Shown here: positions 1 to 10,916 of the stretch, piece after piece | How positions within the stretch are numbered: the first letter of the stretch is position 1 | How the letters are laid out: the number at the start of each line of letters is the position of its first letter | Source: Mikania micrantha | Taxonomy: Eukaryota; Streptophyta; Magnoliopsida; Asterales; Asteraceae | Reading direction: 5' to 3' | DNA: 64,000 nucleotides | NCBI GenBank assembly: GCA_009363875.1 | Contig: CM018680.1 | Span: 12,035,625-12,099,624 of the forward strand | Translations under genes and position numbers: made by a program | Notes under the pieces: model-generated | What the model saw: only the letters and a program-made list of their open reading frames with translations | Told to the model about the DNA's origin: nothing | Databases searched by the model: none

Positions 1-1146
1 AACTGTGCTACGGTCAAGGCGGAACACCAGCGACCTTCGGGATTGTTGTTACAACCAGAAATACCCATGTTGAAGTGGGAGAATATCTCTATGGATTTCA
101 TTACCAAACTCCCACGAACAGCAAAAGGTAAAGATAACATTTGGGTGATAGTTGATAGATTGACCAAGTCGGCTCATTTCTTACCGATACGCGAGACGTA
201 CCCTGTGCGGAAGTTAGCTCGTATCTACATTGATGAGATCGTTAGCCGACATGGTATTCCCTTAAGCATAATTTCGGATCCTGATGCTCATTTCACGGCA
301 CGATTTTGGGAATCACTTCACGAAGCATTTGGAACAAGATTGGATCTTAGCACCGCTTATCATCCTCAAATGGATGGTCAAACGGAGCGAACGATTCAGA
401 CACTAGAAGATATGTTGAGAGCTTGTGTCATCGACTTCGGTGGAAATTGGGATAGCCATTTACCATTGGTTGAATTCTCGTATAACAACAGTTATCACGC
501 GAGCATTGGCATGGCGCCGTTTGAAGCTCTGTATGGTAGGAAATGTCGGTCACCTATTTGTTGGACCGAGGTCGGCGAATCGCAGATTATTGGTCCCGAG
601 GTTATTTAAGAAACGACTGACAATATCCGCCAGATTTGTGACAATCTGTTAGCTGCTCGCAGTCGACAGAAGAGTTATGCGGATAAACGACGAAAACCTT
701 TAGAGTTTGAAGTGGGAGGCATGGTATTGCTTAAAGTATCGCCTTGGAAGGGCGTTGTTTGATTCGGGAAGAAGGGTAAGCTTGCTCCACGATATGTTGG
801 CCCTTTTAAGATTCTTGAACGAATCGGGAAGGTTGCCTACAAGTTGGAACTTCCTCCTGAACTTAGTAACGTGCACCCGACATTTCACGTGTCCAATTTA
901 AGGTAGTGCTTAGCTGATCAGGATCTTCAGGTACCACTCGATGACATCCGCATCGATGATACCATGCACTGTGTTGAAAGACCAGTGGAGATAATGGATC
1001 GTGTGGTTAAAAAGCTCAAACGCAGTAGAATTCCAATTGTCAAAGTACGTTGGGAGTCGAAGCGTGGTCCAGAATTCACCTGGGAGCGGGAAGATCAGAT
1101 GAAGCTTAAGTACCCACATTTATTTACTACGGTCACTCCAAGTTGA
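1..1146 (+). pseudogene. Ty3/gypsy (Tekay-type) pol 3' end: integrase and chromodomain, broken
   Basis: This is the C-terminal part of a gypsy polyprotein, already open at the first base of the window. It shows the integrase core: MDFITKLP with the first catalytic Asp, ISDPDAHF with the second, and TERTIQTLEDML with the Glu. The FSYNNSYH block and a C-terminal stretch with VEIMDR and GPEFTWERE follow, the latter typical of the chromodomain of Tekay/Del chromoviruses. A single reading frame carries it, but that frame is broken by stops at 607-609 (TAA), 760-762 (TGA) and 904-906 (TAG). The first two fit C-to-T changes of CAA and CGA, as expected from decay of methylated DNA. A functional integrase would not be made. 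The 5' part of the element lies outside the window, and the stop at 1144-1146 is the natural end. Confidence 0.9.
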
Positions 1147-1167
1147 ATTTCGGGACGAAATTCCCTT

Positions 1168-1180
1168 AACTAGGGGAGAC
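1168..1180 (+). other. Polypurine tract of the first gypsy element
   Basis: A purine-rich run (aactaggggagac) sits directly before the TG that opens the LTR at 1181 and just after the pol stop. This is the usual plus-strand priming site for reverse transcription in gypsy elements. Confidence 0.7.
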
Positions 1181-4100
1181 TGTAACATCACTGTATTTCC
1201 GGTCGTCCGTACATCCGTATGATTGTACTGTTACTACCTAATATAATAATTATTAATGATAATGAATTACTGAATGCATGACTTGATGATTTTCACTATT
1301 ATTGGTATACATACTTATAATATATCATTATGATACGCGTAAACCATGGGAAGTTTAGTTGTAACTCAACTAAACAGGACCAGGGAGTTTATCGCAGATG
1401 AAAACACACATAATGGTTTGCTGGTTGAAATGGAAAGGAATTTAGAGTTGGTTATGTTTGGCTGTTAAACATAGTTAAGGACCCATGGTCATAGTTTATC
1501 GAGATAGCGGTGGGACGGTGGCTGGGGCAGTTGCGACTGACCCCTACATATGCCCTATACATATGCATATTTCGGTCTATCACGGATGTGTCAGTGACTT
1601 AGTTTAGTGGGTTCTGGATTGGGATTTATAATATTAAAGTTAATGAAATAAGGGAAGTATAATTTGAATTAATTACGCAATGGTGAGGTTACGTTTATAA
1701 CTTAGACGCGAATATTATTTCAGAAATATTAACTCGATAATGTATTCGCGTGAGTGACGATTCACACGAATATAATTATTAAGCATAATGTTCTGAAACA
1801 ATATTCCATAAATCGTAAATCAAATCGAAATACAATACGAGCGTCGGATTCGCAAAGGTGACGATCTTTACGAATGCGTATGTAAGTAACGCCTTTCGAC
1901 GAGATAATTAAATAATATCTAATGATATTAAATTAATAAATGAAAACTTAAAACGTTTATTAGGAATCACAACCTAAAAGAAAACTGAATAAATTGTTTT
2001 AATTAAATAAATGAACTATTGTAAATGAAACGGAATCATTATTACGAAACAATTTAAATAAAACCATTTTATTAAAAGAAACATGAACATTTAAAAGTTT
2101 TATGTTTTAAATATATTTAACGTTAAAAACCGAGCATAACCGAACATTTTATATAATTTGTCGCGATAAAAACAAGACCGGGCATTCGGGATTACACGGT
2201 TAATTAAATGGGAAGAACCCCATCTTCTTCCTCACTTTCACAAACCCTCTCTCTCTAAAACACACACCCACGCACCCCCCACTCTCTCTCTAACTTCTCT
2301 CTAGCTTATCGGGCTCGTTTCTTTACGGAATCGTGAGATCTCGTGCCAAAACGATCACAAGATCGAGGTGAACAAGATTCTACGATGGAAGCCAGCTGTT
2401 GAACACGATTTGAAGGTAAGGTGCCCACTTTACTTTTCGGTTTTTGGGTGAAAACCCTACTTCGAGGATATGTACCATTTGTTATATCATTTTGAATTCT
2501 TTGGGTGTTAATCGAATTAGTAGGAATCAGTAGGAAGTCGTTGGTTGAATCCATAGCAGGTTGTGTTGGAAACATGGTCGGGCGAACCTGTATGAGGATC
2601 GGCCGAACCTTTGGCAGCTAACCATGAGTTAGCCGAACCCTCTAAGGGTTGGCCGAACCCTTCAACAGCCATCTCAGGATCTTCACGAACCTAACCCAAC
2701 ACTCCCTCGACTTGACGAACCTTTTCCCCTCCCAGCCTGCAACGAACCTGGGCTAGGGTTCCATGAGGCAAACCTATGGGCGAACTCATCTAGCCGAACC
2801 CTTTACCTGTTAGCCGAACCTTGGCACCTTGCGAACCTGCATCGTTATTTGATCAGTAATGAAGCCGCGAACCTAGGCTGGCCGAACCTTGGCCAGCCGA
2901 AGCTTTGATGGAGCCAAACCTCCTCTTTATTTCAGCGAACCTATCACCCTCACACCCTAACCTAGCGAACCATTAATTTCAGCCGAACTTTAATGTTGTG
3001 GCAACGAACCTTACATCAACTAGCTGGGAAGGTTGGGTCAAACCTCTCTTGAACCTGGATCGAACCATCTCGGTAACCAAGGGAGAACCTATGGGGTTAG
3101 CCGAACCTAAGAGGTGACACAACAATAGGTTCGCTGGAATGGGGTTGGGAAAACCAAAATCCATCAAACTAGAATTAACAAGGGATTAAGGACTAGAGAA
3201 AACCATAGGATACATATGCATGCATGGGAAAAACCTTAAATTACCACCATCTAGTAACAACTTATGTTGTACTAAAAAGTTATAAATGATTTCAATGTCT
3301 CATGTAAATGACTTAGGAATTATAAACTGGACCTAAAGAGGGTGGTTATTACAAGGGTTGGTCTAGTGCTTGTTTAAATGGAATTATGCATGAAAGATAT
3401 TAGCCACCAACTTGTTATTCAAAATACATAGGCTAAAGTGTGAGATTTTAATTGATAAAAATAATTGATGGGAATTAATTAAACATAATCTCTTTAAACT
3501 TAAAAATTTGGTTTTCAATAACGTAAATTGTGGTATAGGTGAGTAACTATGCATGCATGCACTGTGAACGTATCTATATAGGTTCGTAAAGGTGATACCT
3601 TTACAACTTATATGATCTTGACACACTAATTGAAAGATCATCATATATAAGATAATCAACCCTAATGAATTTGAATTATCCTTACAAGGTAATCAATAAT
3701 AAAATCTCAAGCGTAGCATCTTAACTTAGATTGAAATAACTAAGGTAATGAATACTTGAGAGTTTTAAAATAAACAGGTGTGAACACCTAATGACAATGA
3801 AACACTTATACTCATGAACACAAATACACAATAAATACATGAGTGGCTTTTGAGTTCTCTTACGTGAGCGCGCATCATACGAAAGCACCGATTCTACGGA
3901 CTCAGGTGAGTACTCATAACCTCCCTTTCTTTTAAACTATTTTGTTTTAAAACTCAGAGGTGAAACATGTATACCAAATTTTAAATATTATTTTGATAAC
4001 ACAAGGATGATACCTGTTTATCAATATGATATTCACATTATAGAATTATCATTATTTATGGATTATCACTTATTATCATATATCCGTGTAAGATTGTCAT

Positions 4101-4788
4101 TGACTCCGGTCAATAACAAAGATTACATGTATTGTCACTTGGATTATCACAACTCCATGAATCGTTGCCTTTAACTTCGGTTAATTGCTTTGATTTCATG
4201 TATTGTCACGTGGATAGCTTCCACTCCATGGTGAATGTTTTTAACTTATGTTAATTGCATAAATTCTATGTATGGTCACATATACTCATTGAGAATATTG
4301 AGGTTTGAGATTGGTTGAATGGTTATGTGGTTGATTATCTATTATTGACTATGATTGTCTATGATTAACTAGGACTTAATTGATATGTGACTATGTGTTT
4401 GTGTGTATGTTTTGTTGTTGAGTTTGGAGATGTGTTGGATTATCTCATACAGGTACTCTTATGGATTTCCTCAGATAAACCATAAGCTTTTATACTCATT
4501 TTATCTAAACTTTTTATAAAACCCTTTTCAAACACAAACTTTTAAACTCATTTTATTAAAACACTTTTAAGTATAAAAACTTATGATTACTCACCAACTA
4601 CTTCGTAGTTGACACTTGATTTCTTACATGTTTCAGGTAATGAAGCTATGTAGGTTGATGAAGAACCTACACTTTTGGACATCATCATATAGGATCTTGG
4701 ACTTAGCTAATTAACTAAGATTCAGGCGAATTGAATTTAGTTAGATAGCTAATTCTCTTTTGTATTCGATGTACATAATAGATCGAAC
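1181..4788 (+). repeat. 3' LTR of the Tekay-type gypsy element (right end approximate)
   Basis: The LTR starts with TGTAACATC right after the polypurine tract. Its length of about 3.6 kb fits Tekay-type LTRs. A CT-rich stretch at 2225-2310 resembles a transcribed leader, and gaaggtaag near 2410 resembles a splice donor. Near 4570-4640 it has the same block (caccaac, ttgacacttgattt, cag) seen near the ends of other gypsy LTRs in this window. The right end is only estimated from gatcgaaca near 4788. The partner 5' LTR is outside the window, so neither boundary nor target duplication can be tested here. No host gene is visible inside. Confidence 0.65.
2578..3130 (+). repeat. Degenerate gccgaacct repeat block inside the gypsy LTR
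   Basis: The short motif cgaacc, often as gccgaacct, occurs at least fifteen times at irregular spacing of about 15-60 bp, always on the plus strand. The intervening sequence is not conserved and no reading frame runs through it, so it is not a coding repeat. It looks like scattered amplification of one short motif inside the LTR. Confidence 0.7.
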
Positions 4789-5187
4789 AAAAAATTTTTT
4801 TTTCTTCCCGATGAACGGTTTTAGTTGCCAACAATAATTCTTTACAAAATTATAAAAATAATTGCAAACACACGAATCGAAGTTCATATATTATCTTGAC
4901 TGCAATCATTCTTTACAAAATTATATTGCACGCAAATATTTTTGAATATAATTGTGTTTGGCTGTCCACATAAATTGGATAAAAATTAATCATATCAACA
5001 CAAAGATACATTGATCCATTTAATTTCCAACAAATCATGAATTTTATGAAATTGCAAAGATCGAGGCTATGAATTGCAAATTCAATTGAATTTTCAAACT
5101 AAGTTTTGATGCATCACTTCAATTGAATTTAATAATTTATGATGCACTAATTCAATTAATAAATTGAACGAAACTGTTTTGTCTTAC
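4789..5187. other. Unassigned AT-rich DNA between gypsy LTR and SIRE-type element
   Basis: No gene, LTR terminus or tRNA-primer site is visible. It is AT-rich with repeated ttcaattgaatt-like words. Before the SIRE-type insertion it was continuous with 16953-17645, so it may be leader or flank of the old copia element whose gag starts near 17646. Confidence 0.4.
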
Positions 5188-5783
5188 TGTAGGATCAGAT
5201 GTTCTCATGTGATCAATATTAGGTTATAGCAGCGGAATTCAAAGATGAATTAGCTCAAAATTAGCAAGAACAAAGTTAATCTTAATAGAACAGTAAAGCA
5301 CAAGTTGTTATAGAAAGAGAATTCTGCAAAAGGAATAATATCATTCAAATCGCACTAACTTCGTTAATAGATACAATATGTCAACTGCCCTTATATAGAA
5401 ACAGTGACGTCTGATGATGTCACATGATGTTGACAGCTAACAGACAAAAGATAACAACTGAAAAACTAAAACTATTGAAGATGTTTACAACTCCTGAAAA
5501 CATCCTCTTACAACGACTGAAGTATTAAAACTACTGAAATAAAACTACAACATCTGATGAGCAAAATACTCATCAGACTTTTACAATTACTGAAAGAAAA
5601 CTACTGAAGACAAAATTAACATCACAACATCTGAAGACTAACACTTCAGCTGTTGTGAATAACTTCAAATCTTGTAACTTCTACAAAGTGAATATCAGCT
5701 GTTGTGTTCTTCTCCAGTTGTTGTATGTGTTGTGAGACTTAGAGATTTTTCTGATCAGGCTCATTGGTTCTTTTAGTCCAACA
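5188..5783 (-). repeat. 3' LTR of the minus-strand SIRE-type element
   Basis: It starts tgtaggatc and ends ccaaca on the plus strand, and is near-identical to 16352-16947. It contains a perfect 9-bp inverted repeat, tctgatgag (5553-5561) with ctcatcaga (5569-5577). A gtgacgtc word near 5403 resembles binding sites of TGA-type bZIP factors. A TATA-like ctatataagg on the minus strand lies near 5391-5398. Confidence 0.93.
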
Positions 5784-5794
5784 AACTCCCCCTG
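5784..5794 (-). other. Polypurine tract of the minus-strand SIRE-type element
   Basis: On the minus strand the sequence cagggggagtt directly precedes the TG of the 3' LTR. It is the expected plus-strand primer of reverse transcription. Confidence 0.75.
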
Positions 5795-6006
5795 AACCAA
5801 TGCAGCCAAAAACCTCTAATTATTGACTGTCTCACTTATTTGTATCCCAGGCTGAAAGATCTGTCTTTTTCTTTGAGATCAACTTCAAAATGACCAAATT
5901 AAGTGCAGGCCTGGTAATCAACAGCTTCTGAAAATCTGACAATCAAAGTATGAGAGGGAACTCCATTGGGGAAATGGACTATGAGCATTAACCCCTCTCA
6001 TTGAAG

Positions 6007-9000
6007 CTATTGATCATATATAAGTCTGAATGACTCCCTGACATAGGCTTCCAGCAAAATTACTTTCTCTTCAGGAGTCAGCCTTTCAGGTTCACCTTCA
6101 AAAAATGACTCAGGTCCATAGTACTCAGATAAGTACCTGGCCGTTGTCCCATCATGTAGCTCCACCCTTGTTATCTCTCTGTACACAAACTCATCTGGAT
6201 GCTTCCCTTCCAGAAATAATGGAAGTTCATTCTGTTTAACCCCTTCCAGTTTTCTGTACACCAACCCTTTCTTGATCATCTTATTTTCTAGAAACTTGGG
6301 AGCTTTCAAACCAGAGTTATAAACACTTTTAAAATCTCCAATAATTTCCCAAGGATCAAGTACAGATCCCAACATAATATCAGCACTTATTACCTTTCTA
6401 ATTCTTCTTGCATAAGCAGCTGGAGCCTCTCTCATGTGGATCCTGTCTATCACTCTTGGATCAGGCCACATCCTGATTTGTTCTTTCTTGTACTGATATG
6501 TAAACCTCAGAGCATACAACCTTTGTGCTTCTTTCTTCATTGCTATAATGGTTGATGTCTGAGGGTATTCCTTGTCAACCAGTCTCAGAATGTTCTCATC
6601 ATGTTTCTTCTGGTTCTCTTCCTCTTCAAGTTTAACTTTTATTGCTAACCTCTGAGATTCTGGTGTAATTTTTGGATGCTGTCCAAACACCAATGGTTTT
6701 TCTGGCACATAGATTGCAGGTAATTTTACTACCTTCTTCTGAACAATTAACTCTGAACCAGTTTTTGAAGACTCAGGCTTGTGAACTTTAGTTTTCATCA
6801 CAGTAGAAATGGGAAGCCTGTCTTCTTCATCAGTTTCTTCTTCTTCTTGAATCCTCAGAAATCTCCTCTTCTTTGGAGGTGCATCATCATCACTAAGTTG
6901 AGCAGATTTGGTAGAAGGATTAACTTGCTGCTTTTGAACATTAGTTACATTAGATTCTTTCTCCTTCTCAACTCCAACCATCTGATCTTGATCTTTCTTT
7001 GCTAGCACTTCCTCTGTTTCAACCTCTTGAGATTCAGATTCTGTTTCAGATTCAGAGGTTGTAACCTCTTCTTCAGTTACTTTCTCAACATTCACCTCAA
7101 CATCTTTCTCTTCAGATTCTTTTTCAACATCCTCCTCAGTCTCTTGCTCAACCTCCTCCTCAGCAATAGTAGCAACATCAACAGATTTTGTCTTCTTTTG
7201 TCTCTTATATGTAACTTGTATGACTGGAGACTTTTCAGAAGCATTTTCTTCTTCTTCATTTCTTGGCCTTTTAGATGCTGTGCCTGAATCTTTTCCTAAC
7301 TCCCCCTTTTTGGCTGCAGGGGAAGAAGGAGTTTGAAGTGTGGAAAGTTTGGCATTCACTACATCATCTATCATTTTCTGGAGTTGAGTTTGGGAGGGAA
7401 GCCTCTCATCAAGGGCTTGGGTGATGATATTCTTTAACAAGGGAGTGATGAGAGGTAGGACTGTGATAAAGGCAGCAACTAATGCCTCTGGGGGGCTTGA
7501 ACCCAAAGGATTAGTGCCTGAAGCAGAGGCTGGTGGTTTATCATGATGTGAAGTAGATGTGGAAGTGTTTGGGGGACCTTCAAGATTTGAAGGTGCCATC
7601 TGTGGGGTAATAAGGTTAGATGGACTTTTGTCCTTGGACATCTTGGTGAGCAGCTCATTGAGCCTGCAGACCTCAGCCTCAAGAAGTTTGTTCTGGTGTA
7701 GAACATCAGATAGAGTCCTTTGGTCATCATTAGCCTTAGCTAAATCATCTGACCTCCTGATAGTATCAGGATGTACCTGAGTTGAGTGTGGCTCAACATG
7801 TTCAGGTGCCCCTTTGTCTTGGTTCTGGGGACTTCCAACCTCAGGGATAAACCCTTCATCAGTTGTTGCCTCTGGCAGGGTCTTAGATATGTTACTACTA
7901 TCAATCACTCCAAATGATGGAGGTGATGAAGTAGCAGCCCTGTCAGATGTCAGAATCTCTCTGTCCACACTAGGAGATCTGATATGGTAGTCAAAATCCT
8001 GTGAGTTATCAGAGACACTTTGATCCTCCCCCTCAATGTTGGAGCTAATCCCAGTTGTAATAGGTGTCTGGGTAGGGATAGGAGTGTTCAACTGATCCAG
8101 GATTTGTTCAATCACAAAAGTTGGGCTTTGTTGGGTGGTTTCAATAGGAGTTGGCTGTGAAGCAGAGTGCACCCGGGCAGAGTGGTGCTGTTCAATAGAA
8201 ACCTTTTCAAATGAAAGAGGCTCTAGATGTGTGTCTACCCCTTCTATGGTTGCACCAAGTTCCTGTTGAGAGGAATCCTGGGCGGTTTCAGCTGGTGGAG
8301 TCTGATGTACCACTGGTTGACTACTTCCAGTGGCCATATAATGCCTTGGTGAGGCATGGGCAGACTCAGGGGACTCATTTCCCTGAGCAGCCTTTTTGGG
8401 CTTTTTGGTATGTGGTTTAGTGGGGACTTTGGATTTTGATTTGGAAGTGGAGACTGTGGGTTCCCTATGCTTGGATTTTAGCTTTCGGGCAGCCTCTTTG
8501 AGAGTGAGGTTAGTGTTGTGTCGGGAATATACCTCCAGCAGAACTGCTGGAGCAGAGATCCCCTGACCAACAAGGCCGTTTTGGTTTAACTGTTTTTCTA
8601 TGATGGCCATGATAAAACGTGGGTAAAGAAGCCATCTAGAGGAAACAGGTTTAGCAGCATGTTCAGTTAATTCTGAAAATAAGATTTGTGAAAAATTTAG
8701 TTTTTGAGATTCCAGAATCGAGTAAAGTACCTGCTGCCACCTTGATGACATCTGGTCCCATGAGGATGATTTTGGAGCCAGACAGATGTTCATCATGTGA
8801 AAAATAAGACGCTCAGGATCATTGAAGTTCTTCTTGTACAGAGTTGAGTCACTCAAGTCACCCTGGTATTCGTGACTTGTGAAGCAGAGGTCAGTTAGGT
8901 TCTTTGGAAATTGAGTGACTAAGTTTGCATCATCAAGTTGAAGAACCTCCCTCAGTTCGGCTGGACTGATGTGCACATTGTGTCCATTGACTGTAGAGCG

Positions 9001-9213
9001 AAGAGAGATAACACCAGTGCCGACATTAATGAGCTCGACATTCATCCAGAATTGATGAATGGATTCAACATGAAGTGTGGGATTGATAAAAAACGCGGTT
9101 TGGAATTGCGAAGCATTCATGAGATCAACTGCTTCATCGAATTTGGACCAGAATGAGGATTTGGTAAGATATGCAACAAAGTTATGACACGGTTTAAGTT
9201 TCATTGTCGCCAT
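6007..9213 (-). CDS. Env-position ORF of SIRE-type element (1068 aa, function unknown)
   Basis: This is an uninterrupted 1068-codon ORF with a clear ATG at 9213, between RNase H and the 3' LTR. Residues 1-215 form a conserved region shared with the ORF at 50022-53618; common landmarks are an FW near residue 55, an SSSWDQ/SGGWDQ word, an LNFS/FNFS word and a YPRF word. Next comes a long low-complexity part rich in Ser, Thr, Pro and Gln. A short heptad-like stretch sits near 500-520. A hydrophobic stretch near residues 574-594 (ALVAAFITVLPLITPLL) is the only membrane-segment candidate. A Glu-rich acidic block spans about 640-760. The last 160 residues are mixed and appear folded. No signal peptide is evident. 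Position matches the env-like ORF of SIRE elements, but nothing in the sequence proves an envelope role. In contrast to gag and pol it is unbroken. Confidence 0.85.
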   Translation of the reverse strand: MATMKLKPCHNFVAYLTKSSFWSKFDEAVDLMNASQFQTAFFINPTLHVESIHQFWMNVELINVGTGVISLRSTVNGHNVHISPAELREVLQLDDANLVTQFPKNLTDLCFTSHEYQGDLSDSTLYKKNFNDPERLIFHMMNICLAPKSSSWDQMSSRWQQVLYSILESQKLNFSQILFSELTEHAAKPVSSRWLLYPRFIMAIIEKQLNQNGLVGQGISAPAVLLEVYSRHNTNLTLKEAARKLKSKHREPTVSTSKSKSKVPTKPHTKKPKKAAQGNESPESAHASPRHYMATGSSQPVVHQTPPAETAQDSSQQELGATIEGVDTHLEPLSFEKVSIEQHHSARVHSASQPTPIETTQQSPTFVIEQILDQLNTPIPTQTPITTGISSNIEGEDQSVSDNSQDFDYHIRSPSVDREILTSDRAATSSPPSFGVIDSSNISKTLPEATTDEGFIPEVGSPQNQDKGAPEHVEPHSTQVHPDTIRRSDDLAKANDDQRTLSDVLHQNKLLEAEVCRLNELLTKMSKDKSPSNLITPQMAPSNLEGPPNTSTSTSHHDKPPASASGTNPLGSSPPEALVAAFITVLPLITPLLKNIITQALDERLPSQTQLQKMIDDVVNAKLSTLQTPSSPAAKKGELGKDSGTASKRPRNEEEENASEKSPVIQVTYKRQKKTKSVDVATIAEEEVEQETEEDVEKESEEKDVEVNVEKVTEEEVTTSESETESESQEVETEEVLAKKDQDQMVGVEKEKESNVTNVQKQQVNPSTKSAQLSDDDAPPKKRRFLRIQEEEETDEEDRLPISTVMKTKVHKPESSKTGSELIVQKKVVKLPAIYVPEKPLVFGQHPKITPESQRLAIKVKLEEEENQKKHDENILRLVDKEYPQTSTIIAMKKEAQRLYALRFTYQYKKEQIRMWPDPRVIDRIHMREAPAAYARRIRKVISADIMLGSVLDPWEIIGDFKSVYNSGLKAPKFLENKMIKKGLVYRKLEGVKQNELPLFLEGKHPDEFVYREITRVELHDGTTARYLSEYYGPESFFEGEPERLTPEEKVILLEAYVRESFRLIYDQ

Positions 9214-9302
9214 GGAAGCAGAGACTTGAGAGGGAAGATAGGTTTTTGAAAAAGATTGAAAGTTCTGATGAAGTGGTAATGAAACAACTGAAGAAGGTTT
9301 GA

Positions 9303-9347
9303 GTTAAATAGAGAATTGGAATTTGTTCTTCAGATGTTATAAAGAGA
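9303..9347 (-). promoter_or_regulatory. Candidate internal promoter of the env-position ORF
   Basis: On the minus strand a TATA-like ctatttaac (9303-9311) lies about 90 bp upstream of the ATG at 9213. A second AT-rich ctctttataa (9338-9347) lies further up. The stretch between the first site and the ATG is pyrimidine-rich, like a 5' leader. The second SIRE-type element has a better TATA box at the equivalent place. Confidence 0.4.
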
Positions 9348-9359
9348 AAGCAGCAGTGG

Positions 9360-9640
9360 TTGAAACATCTGAAGAGTAAAGTTACTCATCAGATATTGTC
9401 GACAGTTTTTGTTCATCAGCTGTTTTCAGCAATTGCTCATCAGACTTTGTGAAGCATCAGATTTTGTGAAAAATGTGGTCATCAGAACTTTTGAACAGAA
9501 GATGTTCATCAGTATTTGTGAAATATGTTTGACCTTCAGTACTTAGTGAACCAACACCCATCAGTACTTGTAACTGAGAATATTGGTAAAGGTCAAATGT
9601 GACCTTGAATCAGTACTTCTGATATTTATCAGTATTTACT
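9360..9640 (-). repeat. Reiterated catcag/ctgatg motif in pol-to-third-ORF spacer
   Basis: In this stretch catcag occurs about eight times, often as catcaga or catcagt followed after a few bases by tttgtgaa, giving loose direct repeats of about 25-30 bp. The same word occurs in the LTR hairpin and through the gag 3' region of this element. The spacer between the pol stop (9759) and the third ORF (9213) holds no gene. Confidence 0.6.
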
Positions 9641-9758
9641 AAAAATATCAGAAGTTGCAAGGGGATACACAATTTTTGTTTTTGACAAAGTTAAATATTT
9701 TTGTATTTTTGAAAATGTATTATCAGAGGAATGAAAGTTTATTTGTGGGAAAACCAAT

Positions 9759-10916
9759 TTATTCAAGTTGCAGCATACCAAGCCTTAGAACTAAATTTTG
9801 AAAAGTTGAGGTGTCTAAAGGCTTAGTAAAGATGTCTGCAAGCTCATCAGCACTAGGAACAAACTTTGGATCAATCAGACCCTTTTCAAAACAATCCCTT
9901 ATAAAATGATGTCTGATTTCAATATGTTTGGTCCTAGAGTGCTGAACTGGATTATTGACAATACAAAGAGCTGAGGCACTATCCATTAACAATGGTGTCT
10001 TAGACTCTTTGATGCCATAATCCAAAAGTTGAGTCTGAAGCCAGAGAATTTGGGAAGTACAGCTTGCAGCAGCAATGTACTCGGCTTCAGCTGTTGAAGT
10101 GGCCACAGATGTTTGTTTCTTACTCTGCCAAGAAACCAGACAATTTCCTAGAAACTGACACCCACCAGATGTTGATTTTCTTGTAAGTTTGCATCCTGCA
10201 TAGTCACTATCAGAGAAAGCAACCAGCTTGCAGGAATGTCCAGTGGAATACCAAATTCCCAGTGATTGAGTGCCCTGTAAGTATCTGAAAATTCTTTTAA
10301 CAGCAATCAAATGAGATTCTTTAGGTGCAGCCTGAAATCTAGCACAAACACATGTAGCAAACATAATGTCTGGCCTAGATGCTGTGAGATACATCAAGGA
10401 ACCAATCGTACATCCATAAAGTGTTTCATCAACTGATTTACCTTTCAAATCTGCATCAAGTTGTGTGGTGCTGCTCATGGGGTTAGAACATTGTTTACAG
10501 TTTTGCAAATCAAATTTCTTTAACAACTCTTTTGTGTATTTGGATTGGTGAATGAAAATGCCATCAGGACTTTGTTTGATTTGAAGACCCAAGAAAAACT
10601 GTAATTCCCCCATGGCACTCATTTCAAAATTCTTGGTCATTAGTTCAGTAAAATCAGCACACAACTTTGGATCAGATGAAGCAAAAATTATGTCATCAAC
10701 ATAAATTTGATCAAGGAGCTTATGCTGTCCTACTTTCTTTATGATCAAAGTTTTATCAATGGAGCCTCTAGTGAAATTATTTTTGAGGAGAAAAGTGGAT
10801 AGAGTGTCATACCAGGCTCTAGGTGCTTGTTTCAGCCCATAAAGAGCTTTATCAAGCTTGTACACCCAATCAGGATGTTTATTGTCCTCAAAGCCTGGTG
10901 GTTGACACACATACAC
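9759..10916 (-). pseudogene. copia pol, C-terminal part: reverse transcriptase and RNase H
   Basis: This frame carries the second half of the reverse transcriptase, from the YVCQPPGFED block through the catalytic YVDD in QIYVDDIIFAS. The RNase H region follows, with FSDSDYAG, the STAEAEYIAA block and KHIEIRHHFIRD, ending in ADIFTKPL. It is the continuation of 10888-13107, displaced by one extra base in an A5 run (T5 on the plus strand at 10923-10927). The catalytic residues are present, so the domain is intact apart from that frame break. Confidence 0.9.

Noticed and set aside
2578..3130. CRISPR-like array (gccgaacct words)
   Set aside because: The repeats are short, degenerate and irregularly spaced, and the DNA is from a plant genome.
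6781..7287. Plus-strand open frames rich in Phe and Leu
   Set aside because: They are shadows of the Glu/Ser-rich part of the minus-strand env-position ORF.
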